The notes: generated from the letters alone by a model not told the origin. 64,000 nt of DNA from Candidatus Thiodiazotropha sp. (ex Epidulcina cf. delphinae) (GCA_025656455.1 JAHXHS010000030.1:1-64000), one strand, 5' to 3'; shown: positions 1 through 9,374, counted from the stretch's first letter. Numbers and translations are program-made.

Positions 1-80
1 TGATCGCTCTCTATTGCCAGTTTGACCGCTGACTCTTTAAACTCTGATGTATAGGGGTTCTGTTTCTTCTGATTACTCAT
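1..80 (-). CDS. IS3-family transposase OrfA, N-terminus only
   Basis: The reverse strand from 80 downward reads MSNQKKQNPYTSEFKESAVK and continues to the window edge in frame. This is the typical start of the small OrfA helix-turn-helix protein of IS3-family elements, which binds the IS ends and is fused to the OrfB integrase by frameshifting. Only about 26 codons are present, because the gene leaves the window at base 1. It lies just inside an IS3-type terminus that interrupts a response-regulator copy. The family call rests on the N-terminal sequence and the terminus together. Confidence 0.7.
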   Translation of the reverse strand, partial: MSNQKKQNPYTSEFKESAVKLAIESD

Positions 81-150
81 CGGTACACACTCTCCGGTTA
101 GGTCTCAAGATTACTTGAGGTTGTGTGTCCGGGATAGTCTAGCCAGATCA
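1..150 (-). mobile_element. IS3-family insertion sequence, one end
   Basis: Read on the minus strand from 150, the element begins TGATCTGGCTAGACTATCC, a TG-starting terminus usual for IS3 elements, followed by an untranslated stretch and the orfA start at 80. Immediately outside, from about 152, the sequence becomes a copy of the 5' part of the response regulator found intact at 2285-3022. The junction therefore marks an insertion into that copy. The rest of the element lies outside the window. Confidence 0.65.
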
Positions 151-297
151 GAGATCATATTTGCCACCATTGTTCTGCGCAAAATCTACAGCCTCTTTGC
201 CGTTTGATACAATATCAAAACAATATCCCCAATGGCGCATGAGTTCGCGGTGAATCACTTGAATGAATTGGCTATCTTCCGCGATTAATATATTCAT
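151..297 (-). pseudogene. Response-regulator receiver fragment, interrupted by IS3
   Basis: From the ATG at 297 the minus strand encodes about 49 codons starting MNILIAEDSQ, nearly identical to the first 49 residues of the intact regulator at 2285-3022. It stops being homologous where the IS3 end begins at 150, just before the phosphoacceptor aspartate. The upstream DNA to about 402 is also shared with the region upstream of the intact gene, so gene and leader were duplicated together. The copy shows several amino-acid differences and cannot make a functional receiver unless the remainder continues beyond the IS. Confidence 0.75.
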
Positions 298-402
298 TGC
301 TTATTCCTTATTCAGCATTATGTAGCGCATGTTTGTGGCAAAAGCAGTGTTTATACGGGTGCCCCTTTTTGGGTGATTTTTGGTGGGTGTCCGTCTAAAT
401 TC
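152..402. repeat. Duplicated regulator 5' region (pairs with 2869-3122)
   Basis: Bases 152-402 and about 2869-3122 are alignable copies covering the start of a response-regulator gene and about 100 bp of leader. Both leaders contain the stretch GTTTGTGGCAAAAGCAGTG and both end near GGTGTCCGTCT. That short motif also recurs near 3100 and 3670, so this zone has several related junction motifs. The sharing points to duplication of a regulator module in the accessory zone. Confidence 0.7.
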
Positions 403-407
403 TTAGG

Positions 408-626
408 TCACTCAGCGTCTTCGTATAACTCAGCAATCTCAACTTTCAATACCTCAGCCATTAATGCCACTTCAAAATCAGTTACACGCCTAACCTGAGA
501 CTCGATTTTTGCTAACGTGCCACGACTGATATTCCAACCAAGAAGATTGCACTGAGCAGCCAATTCCTCCTGGGCCATGTGACTTTGTTCGCGCAGGCGC
601 TTGACTTGAGGGCCAATTACATTCAT
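408..626 (-). CDS. XRE-family HTH transcriptional regulator
   Basis: This 72-residue protein is essentially one helix-turn-helix domain of the Cro/CI-XRE class. It runs from VKRLREQSHMAQEELAAQC through SRGTLAKIESQVRRV to an acidic C-terminus, the form seen in small phage- or island-type repressors. An in-frame start 13 codons upstream (665) is possible, but MNVIGPQVKRLRE at 626 matches the usual XRE N-terminus. Neither start has a strong Shine-Dalgarno. The gene diverges from the small gene at 715, and a palindrome lies between them, so it probably represses itself and that neighbour (inference). Confidence 0.75.
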   Translation of the reverse strand: MNVIGPQVKRLREQSHMAQEELAAQCNLLGWNISRGTLAKIESQVRRVTDFEVALMAEVLKVEIAELYEDAE

Positions 627-647
627 GTGCAAAATTGTTCCGAAATC

Positions 648-687
648 GGAGCTTAATTTTGACAAAAAATGCTGTCAATATTGCTCC
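648..687. promoter_or_regulatory. Operator-like inverted repeat between divergent genes
   Basis: GGAGC at 648-652 and GCTCC at 683-687 flank a second inverted pair, TTGACA and TGTCAA, so the arms are symmetric with a small offset. The repeat lies just upstream of the XRE gene start and 28 bp before the divergent small gene. TTGACA also resembles a -35 box. This is where a self-regulating XRE repressor would be expected to bind. Binding is inferred from position and symmetry only. Confidence 0.45.
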
Positions 688-714
688 GATTGCAGAGCAA
701 TGGTGTTATTTATT

Positions 715-915
715 ATGTACAGCCCAAAAATAACCAAGCACACGCCTAAAATCTATCGAATATCCCGTGCCGTTGGTAAGCCGATGACCAAGGTTGCAGA
801 TGACTTGATTTCCTTTGGTTATCAACACCTGAAGAGCATTTATGACAACATTGATGATGGAGAAATTGATGAAATCTTGCGCACAGAACATGATCCTAAT
901 TTCAGGAAAAAATAG
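715..915 (+). CDS. Small conserved-looking protein, divergent from XRE gene
   Basis: The 66-residue product begins MYSPKITKHTPKIYRISRAV and continues with GKPMTKVADDLISFGYQHLK. It is soluble, mixed charge and mostly helical in appearance. Longer starts at 625 or 700 are open, but the MYSPKI start resembles a group of small bacterial proteins with a similar N-terminus and avoids the operator-like palindrome. No function is recognised. The divergent XRE neighbour suggests co-regulation, as in small two-gene accessory modules; a toxin-antitoxin role cannot be supported from sequence. Confidence 0.5.
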   Translation: MYSPKITKHTPKIYRISRAVGKPMTKVADDLISFGYQHLKSIYDNIDDGEIDEILRTEHDPNFRKK

Positions 916-955
916 ATAAATTACTTTTTTCTACTTAATGGCACCATTTTTACAC

Positions 956-1092
956 TAGTGTACGTCCAGAAACGCACACTTTTTAAAGCCACGTCATCCC
1001 GGCGCATGCCGGGATCCAGGGAATTCAACGACTGACTGGATTCCGGCATGCGCCGGAATGACGAGCACTGTAGTTTATGGGCGGACACTGAC
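956..1092. repeat. TAG-ended palindromic element with REP-type core
   Basis: The left end TAGTGTACGTCCAGAAA and a right end whose complement is TCAGTGTCCGCCCATAAA are imperfect inverted repeats. Between them lies a long hairpin of the form GTCATCCCGGCGCATGCCGG ... CCGGCATGCGCCGGAATGAC. Related GTCATTCCGG-type hairpins occur near 35970 and 41190-41490. The TAGTGTnCGTC end is shared with the elements at 20839 and 35949. No coding potential is seen. Confidence 0.6.
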
Positions 1093-1135
1093 TATAAACG
1101 GATGTCCTAAAAGACGGACTACACATATTTAATTA

Positions 1136-1432
1136 CTATAAGTACAGACTTGACCCCTTTGTCTTTGTGTACCCACGATCTAGCAATTGTGATTCTTCTT
1201 TTGTTTCGTAATCGGCACGATTTCGTGTTTTTCCTTCTTCACCACTTGACCAAGGATTTCTAATAAATGCTACAGCATCTTTCAATTCAAAGAATGCAGC
1301 AAGTGTTTCTTCAGCCAATTCGATTTTTCTTTTTCCAATGAACTCTCTTTTCCATGCACCAACACCAGAAATAATTGCCCAGCATGCTGAAACAATTGCT
1401 ACGGCCTGGGCGATAGTTGCTAGATCTGTCAT
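1136..1432 (-). CDS. Hypothetical protein, probable integron cassette gene
   Basis: The 98-residue protein starts with a hydrophobic segment (about residues 5-26, IAQAVAIVSACWAIISGVGA) followed by a charged helix containing KREFIGKRKIELAEETL. That organisation suggests an N-terminal membrane anchor with a cytoplasmic tail. It ends abruptly near a repeat-rich stretch at about 1130 and may be C-terminally truncated. It is preceded by an attC-like site at 1448-1510 and lies in the same direction as the 1515-1913 gene, the arrangement of integron cassettes. No function is recognised. Confidence 0.5.
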   Translation of the reverse strand: MTDLATIAQAVAIVSACWAIISGVGAWKREFIGKRKIELAEETLAAFFELKDAVAFIRNPWSSGEEGKTRNRADYETKEESQLLDRGYTKTKGSSLYL

Positions 1433-1447
1433 GTGTTTTCTTTACTA

Positions 1448-1510
1448 GGCTAACGGCTGGGCTCAGTGGGGCGAGCGATAGCGAGCATCCACTGCAGCCC
1501 ATTGATATGC
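1448..1510 (-). other. attC-like recombination site
   Basis: Read on the minus strand, the site runs from a degenerate R'' box (ATATCAAT, compare ATAACAAT) into GGGCTGCAGTGG, a loop rich in GCTCGC, then CCACTGAGCCC and finally GTTAGCC. The two inner arms pair perfectly except for one unpaired G. An extrahelical base of this kind is the hallmark of integron attC sites. It lies between two same-direction hypothetical genes, as expected for cassettes. No integrase gene is in the window, and the weak R'' box suggests decay. Confidence 0.55.
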
Positions 1511-1514
1511 AATT

Positions 1515-1913
1515 TTAAACAAAAATATTCCGTACATTCGATTTTACCATCCATACCCAAAAACAAAGGCTTACCAAGCCAATAGATAAGTTCACTGCAT
1601 TGATTTCTATAACATTTATAATCCCGAGCTCTTGATGTGTCATGGCTAGAGAAACTAATAAAACTGTAATTGGTATTAATGTAAGTGTTGCATTAGCAGA
1701 AACTGCTAAGCTGTAAGCCCACTTTTTTCTATAAATTAGCCCAATGATACAAACAATAAGAAGAATCACTAGTGAGCCAAATACAATATCATATTTAATG
1801 CGAACATCTGCCATATTTGCCCATTCCAGAGATGTGTGCCGTCTAAAGCCTGCACTGAGTAATCCAAAAACTATAAACACATACCAGATTATGTTTGTAT
1901 AAATTCCTTTCAT
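1515..1913 (-). CDS. Hypothetical four-helix membrane protein, cassette-like
   Basis: The 132-residue protein has four hydrophobic segments: about residues 6-22 (NIIWYVFIVFGLLSAGF), 44-61, 68-90 and 108-124. They are separated by short loops, with a short positively charged C-terminus. Its base composition is more AT-rich than the housekeeping genes around it, consistent with acquisition. It is followed on the minus strand by the attC-like site at 1448-1510. Membrane proteins of unknown function are common integron cassette contents. No family is recognised. Confidence 0.5.
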   Translation of the reverse strand: MKGIYTNIIWYVFIVFGLLSAGFRRHTSLEWANMADVRIKYDIVFGSLVILLIVCIIGLIYRKKWAYSLAVSANATLTLIPITVLLVSLAMTHQELGIINVIEINAVNLSIGLVSLCFWVWMVKSNVRNIFV

Positions 1914-2284
1914 ATTTTATGCATATCATTGAGTAGTGTGCAATTTGCCTTTAAACACGACTATCTCTGGGCTTCAGCGTTCAAATTGCCTTCTATTACG
2001 TCATATTCCGTTGGATCAAAGGCAAGTTACCCGAATTAAATCGTGCAGGTTGCCTGCTATCTTCACTGTGGGAGAAGAGGATTCGCCTGACTTCGGCCTC
2101 CCTGTTTGTTTATTTTTACCTAATTTTCAGAATCTTACCAGCCTTATAAACACCCCCAGGTAAATTTTCAACTTCTCGCTCATGCGTTAATTCGTGCAAA
2201 TTGCCTGCTATTCCACACTGCTTAGTGATTGACTTTTTCAAATTTAGAGTGATTTTGAGTGAGTGTCTGCCTAGTACTGTGATT
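1914..2284. other. Gene-free AT-rich stretch with short direct repeats
   Basis: No convincing gene is present. GTGCA(G/A)(G/A)TTGCCTGCTAT occurs near 2043 and again near 2204, and TTGCCTTTA/TTGCCTTCTA variants occur near 1950 and 1990, giving the impression of a decayed repeated unit. The right part (2237-2270) contains a CAAATTTAGAG...GAGTGTCTG motif, also seen in related form near 3645-3680. Confidence 0.35.
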
Positions 2285-3022
2285 TTATTCTTCATCCAAG
2301 CCATAATGTTTAGTCAGATGCGTTTCCATCTTTTCATTTTCTACCCTTAATCTTTCATTATAATCCCCCTCATCAATAAATGTTTCAATAATACAGTTTT
2401 TTGAACCCCGATACAGATCACATACCGTCGGGCGGTCTGGATCTCGATTAAGAAACTCAGTCATTGACTGTTTCATGACATTGAAGTCATGAGAAATCTT
2501 ATTAGGCGTGTTTTTGTGAGCAATGACCTCACGCTCATCAGGTCCGTCCAACCTCATTTTTATGAGGCCCTGCTTTTTCAGGTTTTGTAGTTCTTGCGCA
2601 TGTTGTTTGTCCACTGGCATCACCTCTGTTACATTGAAACCGCCCGGCTTCATTATGAGTTTGTATATTTTTACTGTCAGTCTTTTGATTCTCGCCAATA
2701 AATCTTCATGAGGGCACGGTTTGATGGCAAAACCATCCATGCCTGCTTCATAGCACTCTTTTTCGTAATCACCATTGGATGTGAGCGCCATGATTGGAAA
2801 ATATTTGACGGTTTTTCGGATTATCTTTGTTGCCTCAATACCATTCATGGTTGGCATTTCAATATCCATCAGGCAAAGATCATATTTGTCATCATTGCTC
2901 TGCGCAAAATCCACAGCCTCTTTGCCGTTTGATGCGATATCAAAGCCATATCCCCAATGGCGCATGAGTTCGCGGTGAATCACTTGAATGATTTGGCTAT
3001 CTTCCGCGATTAATATATTCAT
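2285..3022 (-). CDS. Response regulator with an unassigned C-terminal region
   Basis: Residues 1-120 form a receiver domain: the acidic pocket is AEDS near residue 6, the phosphoacceptor is Asp53 in CLMDIEMP, a conserved Thr/Ser lies in MALTSNGDYEKE and a Lys follows in GFAIKPCPHEDL. The remaining 125 residues are charged (QELQNLKKQGLIKM, NERLRVENEKMETHL) and match no output domain I recognise. The protein may act as a receiver with its own protein-interaction tail. A truncated copy lies at 151-297. No histidine kinase is adjacent. The start at 3022 is supported by conservation in both copies. Confidence 0.75.
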   Translation of the reverse strand: MNILIAEDSQIIQVIHRELMRHWGYGFDIASNGKEAVDFAQSNDDKYDLCLMDIEMPTMNGIEATKIIRKTVKYFPIMALTSNGDYEKECYEAGMDGFAIKPCPHEDLLARIKRLTVKIYKLIMKPGGFNVTEVMPVDKQHAQELQNLKKQGLIKMRLDGPDEREVIAHKNTPNKISHDFNVMKQSMTEFLNRDPDRPTVCDLYRGSKNCIIETFIDEGDYNERLRVENEKMETHLTKHYGLDEE

Positions 3023-3137
3023 TGCTTATCCCTTTTCACCATAATGCAGCATGTTTGTGGCAAAAGCAGTGTTTATACGGGCATCCCTTTTGGGTGGTTT
3101 TTGGTGGGTGTCCGTCTGAATTCTATTCTTTAGATTG

Positions 3138-3579
3138 CTACAGCTTATCAGCATCACGAAAACTATAATATTCACCTTCTCCAATTATGACAAAGTCTTG
3201 AAGCCTCATTTCATGAATATCGCCAAGCTCTTTCAGTTTCTTCGCGGATGCTACATCCGCACCCGAGGGTGAAGGATCACCGGAAGGGTGGTTGTGGATG
3301 ACGATAATGCTGCTCGCTCTCGCCAACATGGCATTTCTATATATTTCCACAACATCTATCAACGCCCTGTGTGCGTTGCCTATTGAAGAGACTTCGTATG
3401 AAAGAACCTCCAGTCTTCCGTTCAGATGAAGCACAACGACCTTCTCTTTTGCTTCCTTTATCCTGCATGTAACCGAACAGTTCGTAGACATGCCTGGAAC
3501 TCTCCACGGGCGTGTTAAGAAGATCGTCTTCTACGCGCTTCCGCTCATACGTTACTTTTAGTTCTTTGATGTATCCCAT
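3138..3579 (-). pseudogene. radC: RadC-like JAB-domain protein, frameshifted
   Basis: The upstream frame from 3579 encodes MGYIKELKVTYERKR and VESSRHVYELFGYMQDKG. The downstream frame encodes KEAKEKVVVLHLNGRLEVLS and the JAMM metal motif HNHPSGDPSPSGAD. In RadC/YeeS proteins these are contiguous, so a one-base shift near 3445 has split the gene. Both parts otherwise look well conserved, so the lesion is recent or a sequencing error. Short RadC homologues of this size are common in genomic islands and phage-like regions, which suits this accessory zone. Confidence 0.75.
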
Positions 3580-3706
3580 AGACCATATTCCTGTTTTTCA
3601 AACATAATTATAAATTAGTTCTTACCCGGACACCCATTCAAATTCCTTCAAATTTAGAGGATTTTGGGTGGATGTCTGTCTAAATTCCGATAAGTCTTAA
3701 TAACTC

Positions 3707-3952
3707 AAGTTTCGGAGTTCATCTTGTTCCCATGTTCTACGAGTTTCGTAGGGTGCGGCCCTGCCGCACCGTAACTTGAAGCCCTGGAACCCAAGGTATT
3801 GGGTCAGGGGGCTGCGAAGTGAAGAAATCCGTCATAGCAAACAGGCGCGCAACCCAGCATGGTGCGGCAGGGCCGCACCCTACGCCCTGTTCACGTTGTG
3901 CGGTCCCACGTAGAACATGGGAACGCGTTAAATTTGAACTCCGAAACAAAAA
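3707..3952. repeat. Nested palindromic element
   Basis: Outer arms GTTTCGGAGTTC (3707) and GAACTCCGAAAC (3941-3952) enclose second arms GTTCCCATGTTCTACG (about 3727) and CGTAGAACATGGGAAC, and third arms GTAGGGTGCGGCC...GCCGCACCCTAC. The three nested inverted pairs make one large cruciform-capable element of about 246 bp between radC and the ATPase operon. It has no credible gene. It resembles the other palindromic elements in structure, but its ends are not TAG...CTA. Confidence 0.6.
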
Positions 3953-4006
3953 AGCCAGTCTCCCCAAATGCACAAAAGCCAGACTCATGAGTAGCTGGCT
4001 GACCGT

Positions 4007-4630
4007 TCAAATCCGCTTCTGATCCCGCAACACCTTCACCTGAAACAACGCATTCCGCTCCTCTTCCTCCAACGCGTTCTCAATAAACCGAATCGTATTC
4101 CGATACTGCGGAATAATATTATACCGCAATGCATTGACCCGCTTCTGCGCCTTGCGCTGCTCGGCGATCAATCGGTTCAGACTCATCGACACTTCCCCCA
4201 TCTTGGCAAGCAGCAGCGAGGCCTCGGCAAAGTGCTGGCGGGTCTCGTCGAAACTGGGATCGGTGCCGAGCAGGGCTACCGGGTTGAGCGGCTTCAGCTC
4301 GCCGCTGACCGAGGGAAACTCCACCCCTAGATTGCGCCGTGGCAGGATCTTTAAATCGAGCACGGGCTGCACCCCGAGCGTAGCTTGATTGACGGCGCGC
4401 ACACCCATCCGCAACTGCAACATGCTGAGCCAGTGATAGGCGCGCTTGATCGCTTCGTGGGCTTGGTCGCGGATCTTGCGGTATTCGCCGATGCGCTGGT
4501 AGACCAGACGGGTCAGCAACTCGCGTTTGCGCTCTAACAGGCTATGCCCCTCTTCAAGAAAATTGAGCTGCCGCTTGAGATTCAGCAGGGTGTTCTTGGT
4601 CGGCGCTGCCTTGATGCGTTTGCCGGTCAT
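4007..4630 (-). CDS. atpD: V/A-type ATPase subunit D
   Basis: Subunit D is the coiled-coil central rotor shaft of V/A-type ATPases, linking the A3B3 catalytic ring to the membrane ring through F and C. The 207-residue length fits the family. The N-terminus APTKNTLLNLKRQLNFLEEG and the C-terminal helix ending VNALRYNIIPQYRNTIRFIE are the conserved antiparallel coiled coil. It is the last gene of the operon; its ATG overlaps the stop of subunit B by 4 bases (4627-4630), indicating translational coupling. The symbol follows archaeal-type naming and is not the F-type beta subunit. Confidence 0.92.
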   Translation of the reverse strand: MTGKRIKAAPTKNTLLNLKRQLNFLEEGHSLLERKRELLTRLVYQRIGEYRKIRDQAHEAIKRAYHWLSMLQLRMGVRAVNQATLGVQPVLDLKILPRRNLGVEFPSVSGELKPLNPVALLGTDPSFDETRQHFAEASLLLAKMGEVSMSLNRLIAEQRKAQKRVNALRYNIIPQYRNTIRFIENALEEEERNALFQVKVLRDQKRI

Positions 4631-6002
4631 TCGCTCTGCCGATGGTATTTGGCGATTTCGGTTTCGTTGACCCGGGTGAGCGCCTGGGGCGGGAAGGCGG
4701 AGAGCAGGTCCCAGGCCAGGTTGAGGGTCTCTTCGATGCTGCGGTCTTCGTCTTCGCCCTGGCGCACGAAGCGTGACTCGAAGGCGTCGGCGAATTCGAG
4801 ATAGCGGCGGTCCCGGGCGGAGAGTTCGTCGGCGCCGATGATCGAGGCGAGGTTGCGGGTCTCCAGGGCCCGGGCGTAGAGGGCGTAGAGCTGGTTGGAG
4901 ACGTGGGGGTGGTCCTCGCGGGTGAAGTCCTTGCCGATGCCGTCCTTCATCAGGCGCGACAGGGAGGGGGAGATGTGCACCGGCGGATAGATGCCCTGGT
5001 TGTTCAACTCGCGGCTGAGCACGATCTGTCCTTCGGTGATGTAACCGGTGAGGTCGGGGATCGGATGGGTGATGTCGTCACTGGGCATGCTCAGCACCGG
5101 CACCAGGGTGATGGAGCCGTGGCGGTCCTTGATGCGCCCGGAGCGCTCGTAGATCTCCGCCAGATCGGAGTAGAGATAGCCGGGATAACCTTTACGCGCC
5201 GGTACGTCGCCCTTGGCGGTGGCCACTTCGCGCAGGGCCTCGGCATAGTGGGTCATGTCGGTCATCACCACCAGCACGTGGCGGTCGAGATCGAAGGCGA
5301 GATACTCGGCGGCGGTCAGCGCCATGCGGGGCAGGGTGAGGCGCTCCACCGGTGGGTCGTCGGCCATGTTGACGAACATCACCACATTGCCCAATACGCC
5401 GGAGGAGGCGAACTCCTCCTGGAAGAAGCGGGCGTCGGAGTATGAGACGCCCATCGCGGCGAAGACCACCGAAAAGCGGCTGTCGTCGTCGGGGAGCTTG
5501 GCCTGGCGTACGATCTGCGCGGCCAGACGGTTGTGGGGCAGGCCGGAGGCGGAGAAGATCGGCAGCTTCTGGCCGCGCACCAGGGAGTTGAGGCCGTCGA
5601 TGGTGGAGACGCCGGTCTGGATGAACTCCTTGGGATAGGTGCGGGCCGCCGGGTTGAAGGCGGCGGCGCTGATGCTGCGGCGCAGGTTGGAGACGATGGG
5701 CGGCCGGTAGTCCCTTGGCTCACCCAGGCCGTTGAAGACGCGCCCGAGGATCTCCGGGGAGAGGGCGATCTCCACCGGCTCGTCGAGAAAGCGCACCCAG
5801 GTGCTCTCCAGGTCGAGTTCGGCGGTGCCTTCGAAGACCTGGACCAGCACCTCCTCGTTGGAGCTGCGGATCACTTGGCCGTTGCGGGTGTTGCCCTGCT
5901 GGTCGCGGATGCGCACCCGGTCGCCGAAGGCAATGTTAGGCACATCGGCGACGGTCAGCAGGCCGCCCCTGGCGGCGGATGCGGTACGGTACTCCTTGGC
6001 GC

Positions 6003-6006
<4 letters not shown>
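4627..6006 (-). CDS. atpB: V/A-type ATPase subunit B (non-catalytic)
   Basis: Subunit B forms the non-catalytic nucleotide-binding sites of the A3B3 hexamer. The 459-residue protein has the N-terminal barrel (YRTASAARGGLLTVADV), a degenerate P-loop region IFSASGLPHNRLAAQI instead of a Walker A, and conserved stretches VFAAMGVSY, GYPGYLYSDLAEIYERSGR and SITLVPVLSMPSDDITHPIP. All are diagnostic of the V/A B subunit. It overlaps both subunit A upstream (6003-6006) and subunit D downstream (4627-4630) by 4 bases. Confidence 0.95.
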
Positions 6007-7802
<1,796 letters not shown>

Positions 7803-7804
7803 GG

Positions 7805-8437
7805 TTATAACGCCTGTCCGTCACCGATGGGGGGCAGCAGCCGTTCCACCAGCGCTTGGTGCACCTTGCGCTCCAGGCGGGTGAGACGGCCTTCAAAGGT
7901 ATGATCGATCTGTACCCGTTTGTCGGCTGTGGCGATCAGGCAGCCGCCCAGGGTATCGATGCTCTCTTCCATCAGCTCGAACTGTTTGCCCGGCGCCAGG
8001 TCGGCGGTCAGGGCTTGCCACTGGGGTTTCAGGCGCCGCAGGTCGTTGGCATTGACCGAGACCAGCAGCCGTTGCTGTTCTATCTGTGCGGCGGCCTGTT
8101 GCAGGAACGCCTGCAACAGCTCGAAATAGCTTGCCTCGTCCTGGCATAGGGTCTGCATGCGCTGTTGCAGCCGGTCGACCACCACCTGCACCAGATTCCA
8201 GCGCATGTGATCCATTTTGCTGTGGAGTTTCAACTCGTCTGCCTGGACCTTGCGCAGGTAGGCCCGGTCCGCCAGCGACTTGGCCAGCAGGGTCTCTTTC
8301 TCCTCGCGCAGATGGAGCCGTTCGCTGGCTTCACGGAGGATATTCTTGCGTCCCGCCTCGGCCCGGCTTCGACACTCATCGGCCATCAGTTCGGCCCGTT
8401 CAAGGATCGCTTTTTCAAGCGCTTCAACCTGATTCAA
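7805..8437 (-). CDS. atpE: V/A-type ATPase subunit E (peripheral stalk)
   Basis: Subunit E pairs with G to form the peripheral stalks that hold the catalytic head. This 210-residue protein has the expected long charged N-terminal helix (about residues 1-100, ILERAELMADECRSRAEAGR) and a smaller globular C-terminal part. The C-terminal stretch LGGCLIATADKRVQIDHTFEGRL resembles the usual GG(V/C)...I.vDNTfe.RL signature. It sits between F (17-base gap) and A (2-base gap), which supports the assignment. Confidence 0.85.
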   Translation of the reverse strand: MNQVEALEKAILERAELMADECRSRAEAGRKNILREASERLHLREEKETLLAKSLADRAYLRKVQADELKLHSKMDHMRWNLVQVVVDRLQQRMQTLCQDEASYFELLQAFLQQAAAQIEQQRLLVSVNANDLRRLKPQWQALTADLAPGKQFELMEESIDTLGGCLIATADKRVQIDHTFEGRLTRLERKVHQALVERLLPPIGDGQAL

Positions 8438-8454
8438 TGTCTCTCTCCTCAGTA

Positions 8455-8778
8455 TTAACCACCGGTCAGTTTTTTCAGTTGCCCGTCCAGATCCGATTGA
8501 AAGTTGTCGGGATCGTGCAGTGAAGGGACCTCCGACAGGACAATGCGCCCGCCTTCGCTACGGATCTGCTCCAGCAGTTTGGAGCCGACCTGATTGACCG
8601 ACTGCTCGATGATCAGCAGAGCCCGCTGGTTATCCTTCAACAATCCGGAAAGCAGCGCATCCAGTCTGCCGCCATCGGGTTCGGTGAGGGTCTCGAAACC
8701 GATCAGCCGGAAGCCATCGGTCAAGGCGTGGCTACCGACGAAGATCTTTCTGACGCTGTGTGTTGCGGTTTCCGACAC
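8455..8778 (-). CDS. atpF: V/A-type ATPase subunit F
   Basis: Subunit F is the small regulatory component of the central stalk. The 107-residue length fits, and the fold signature is visible: a short strand and glycine near VGSHALTDGFRLIGFETL, then ALLIIEQSVNQVGSKLLEQI and the C-terminal PSLHDPD region. Sequence conservation in this family is low, so the call depends on length and its position between subunits K and E, with a 3-base gap to K. Confidence 0.8.
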   Translation of the reverse strand: MSETATHSVRKIFVGSHALTDGFRLIGFETLTEPDGGRLDALLSGLLKDNQRALLIIEQSVNQVGSKLLEQIRSEGGRIVLSEVPSLHDPDNFQSDLDGQLKKLTGG

Positions 8779-8781
8779 GTT

Positions 8782-9219
8782 TCAGATCTTGTCCAGCAAC
8801 AGAATACTCATTACCAGGCCGTAGATGGCGATACCTTCCGCCAGACCCAGATAGATCAAGGTCCGCCCGAAGATCTCCGGTTTTTCCGCCAACACCGCCA
8901 GGGAAGCGGCGCCGATGGGTCCCACCGCGATACCGGCGCCGATGGTGCTGAGGGCGGTGGGGATGCCGACGCCGATGATGCCCAGACCGAGACCGATGGA
9001 GATCTCGCCCCCTGCTTCGGCAACCGCGGGCGCGGCCATCACCTCCCCGACCCCCATGAAGATCAGCGTCGCCTGGGCAGCGACAAAGACCACCAGATTG
9101 ATGCCGATGGTAGGTTTGAACCAAGGCCTGGCAGCCTTGGCAGGCTGCATCTCCATGATAACGCCAGTGATGATGAGACCGGCGAGACCCAGAGTCATTA
9201 CTGCGATAAGCCAGTACAT
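8782..9219 (-). CDS. atpK: V/A-type ATPase subunit K (proteolipid c ring)
   Basis: The 145-residue proteolipid has four hydrophobic helices (about residues 3-22, 36-63, 74-110 and 118-142), a duplicated hairpin as in V-type and NtpK rings. The ion-binding carboxylate is Glu128 in LGLAEGIAIYG, in the last helix. The Gly-rich third helix GLGLGIIGVGIPTAL and GAGIAVGPIGAASL is typical. I do not see the TQ pair of Na+-binding NtpK next to the glutamate, which leans towards proton coupling, but this is not decisive. A palindromic element separates it from subunit I. Confidence 0.9.
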   Translation of the reverse strand: MYWLIAVMTLGLAGLIITGVIMEMQPAKAARPWFKPTIGINLVVFVAAQATLIFMGVGEVMAAPAVAEAGGEISIGLGLGIIGVGIPTALSTIGAGIAVGPIGAASLAVLAEKPEIFGRTLIYLGLAEGIAIYGLVMSILLLDKI

Positions 9220-9236
9220 AACGTGCTCCTCTTTGT

Positions 9237-9374
9237 TTAATTGTGAATTTTGAATTATGAATTTTGAATTGATGTGTGCGCTTCGCGCACTGTTTGTTTT
9301 AAAACGATATCAAACAAGGTTGCGAGCGAAGCGAGCACATTAATTCAAAATTCATAATTCAAAATTCAAAATTA
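9237..9374. repeat. AATT-rich palindromic element inside the ATPase operon
   Basis: The ends are long inverted repeats built from GAATTTTGAATTATGAATTT, complemented on the right by AATTCAAAATTCATAATTC, with an inner GCGCTTCGCGC and GCGAGCGAAGCGAGC core. Split or partial copies occur at 17382-17440, 18998-19046 and 36051-36075. It occupies nearly the whole 152-bp gap between subunits I and K and could form a strong hairpin in the operon mRNA. Confidence 0.7.
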
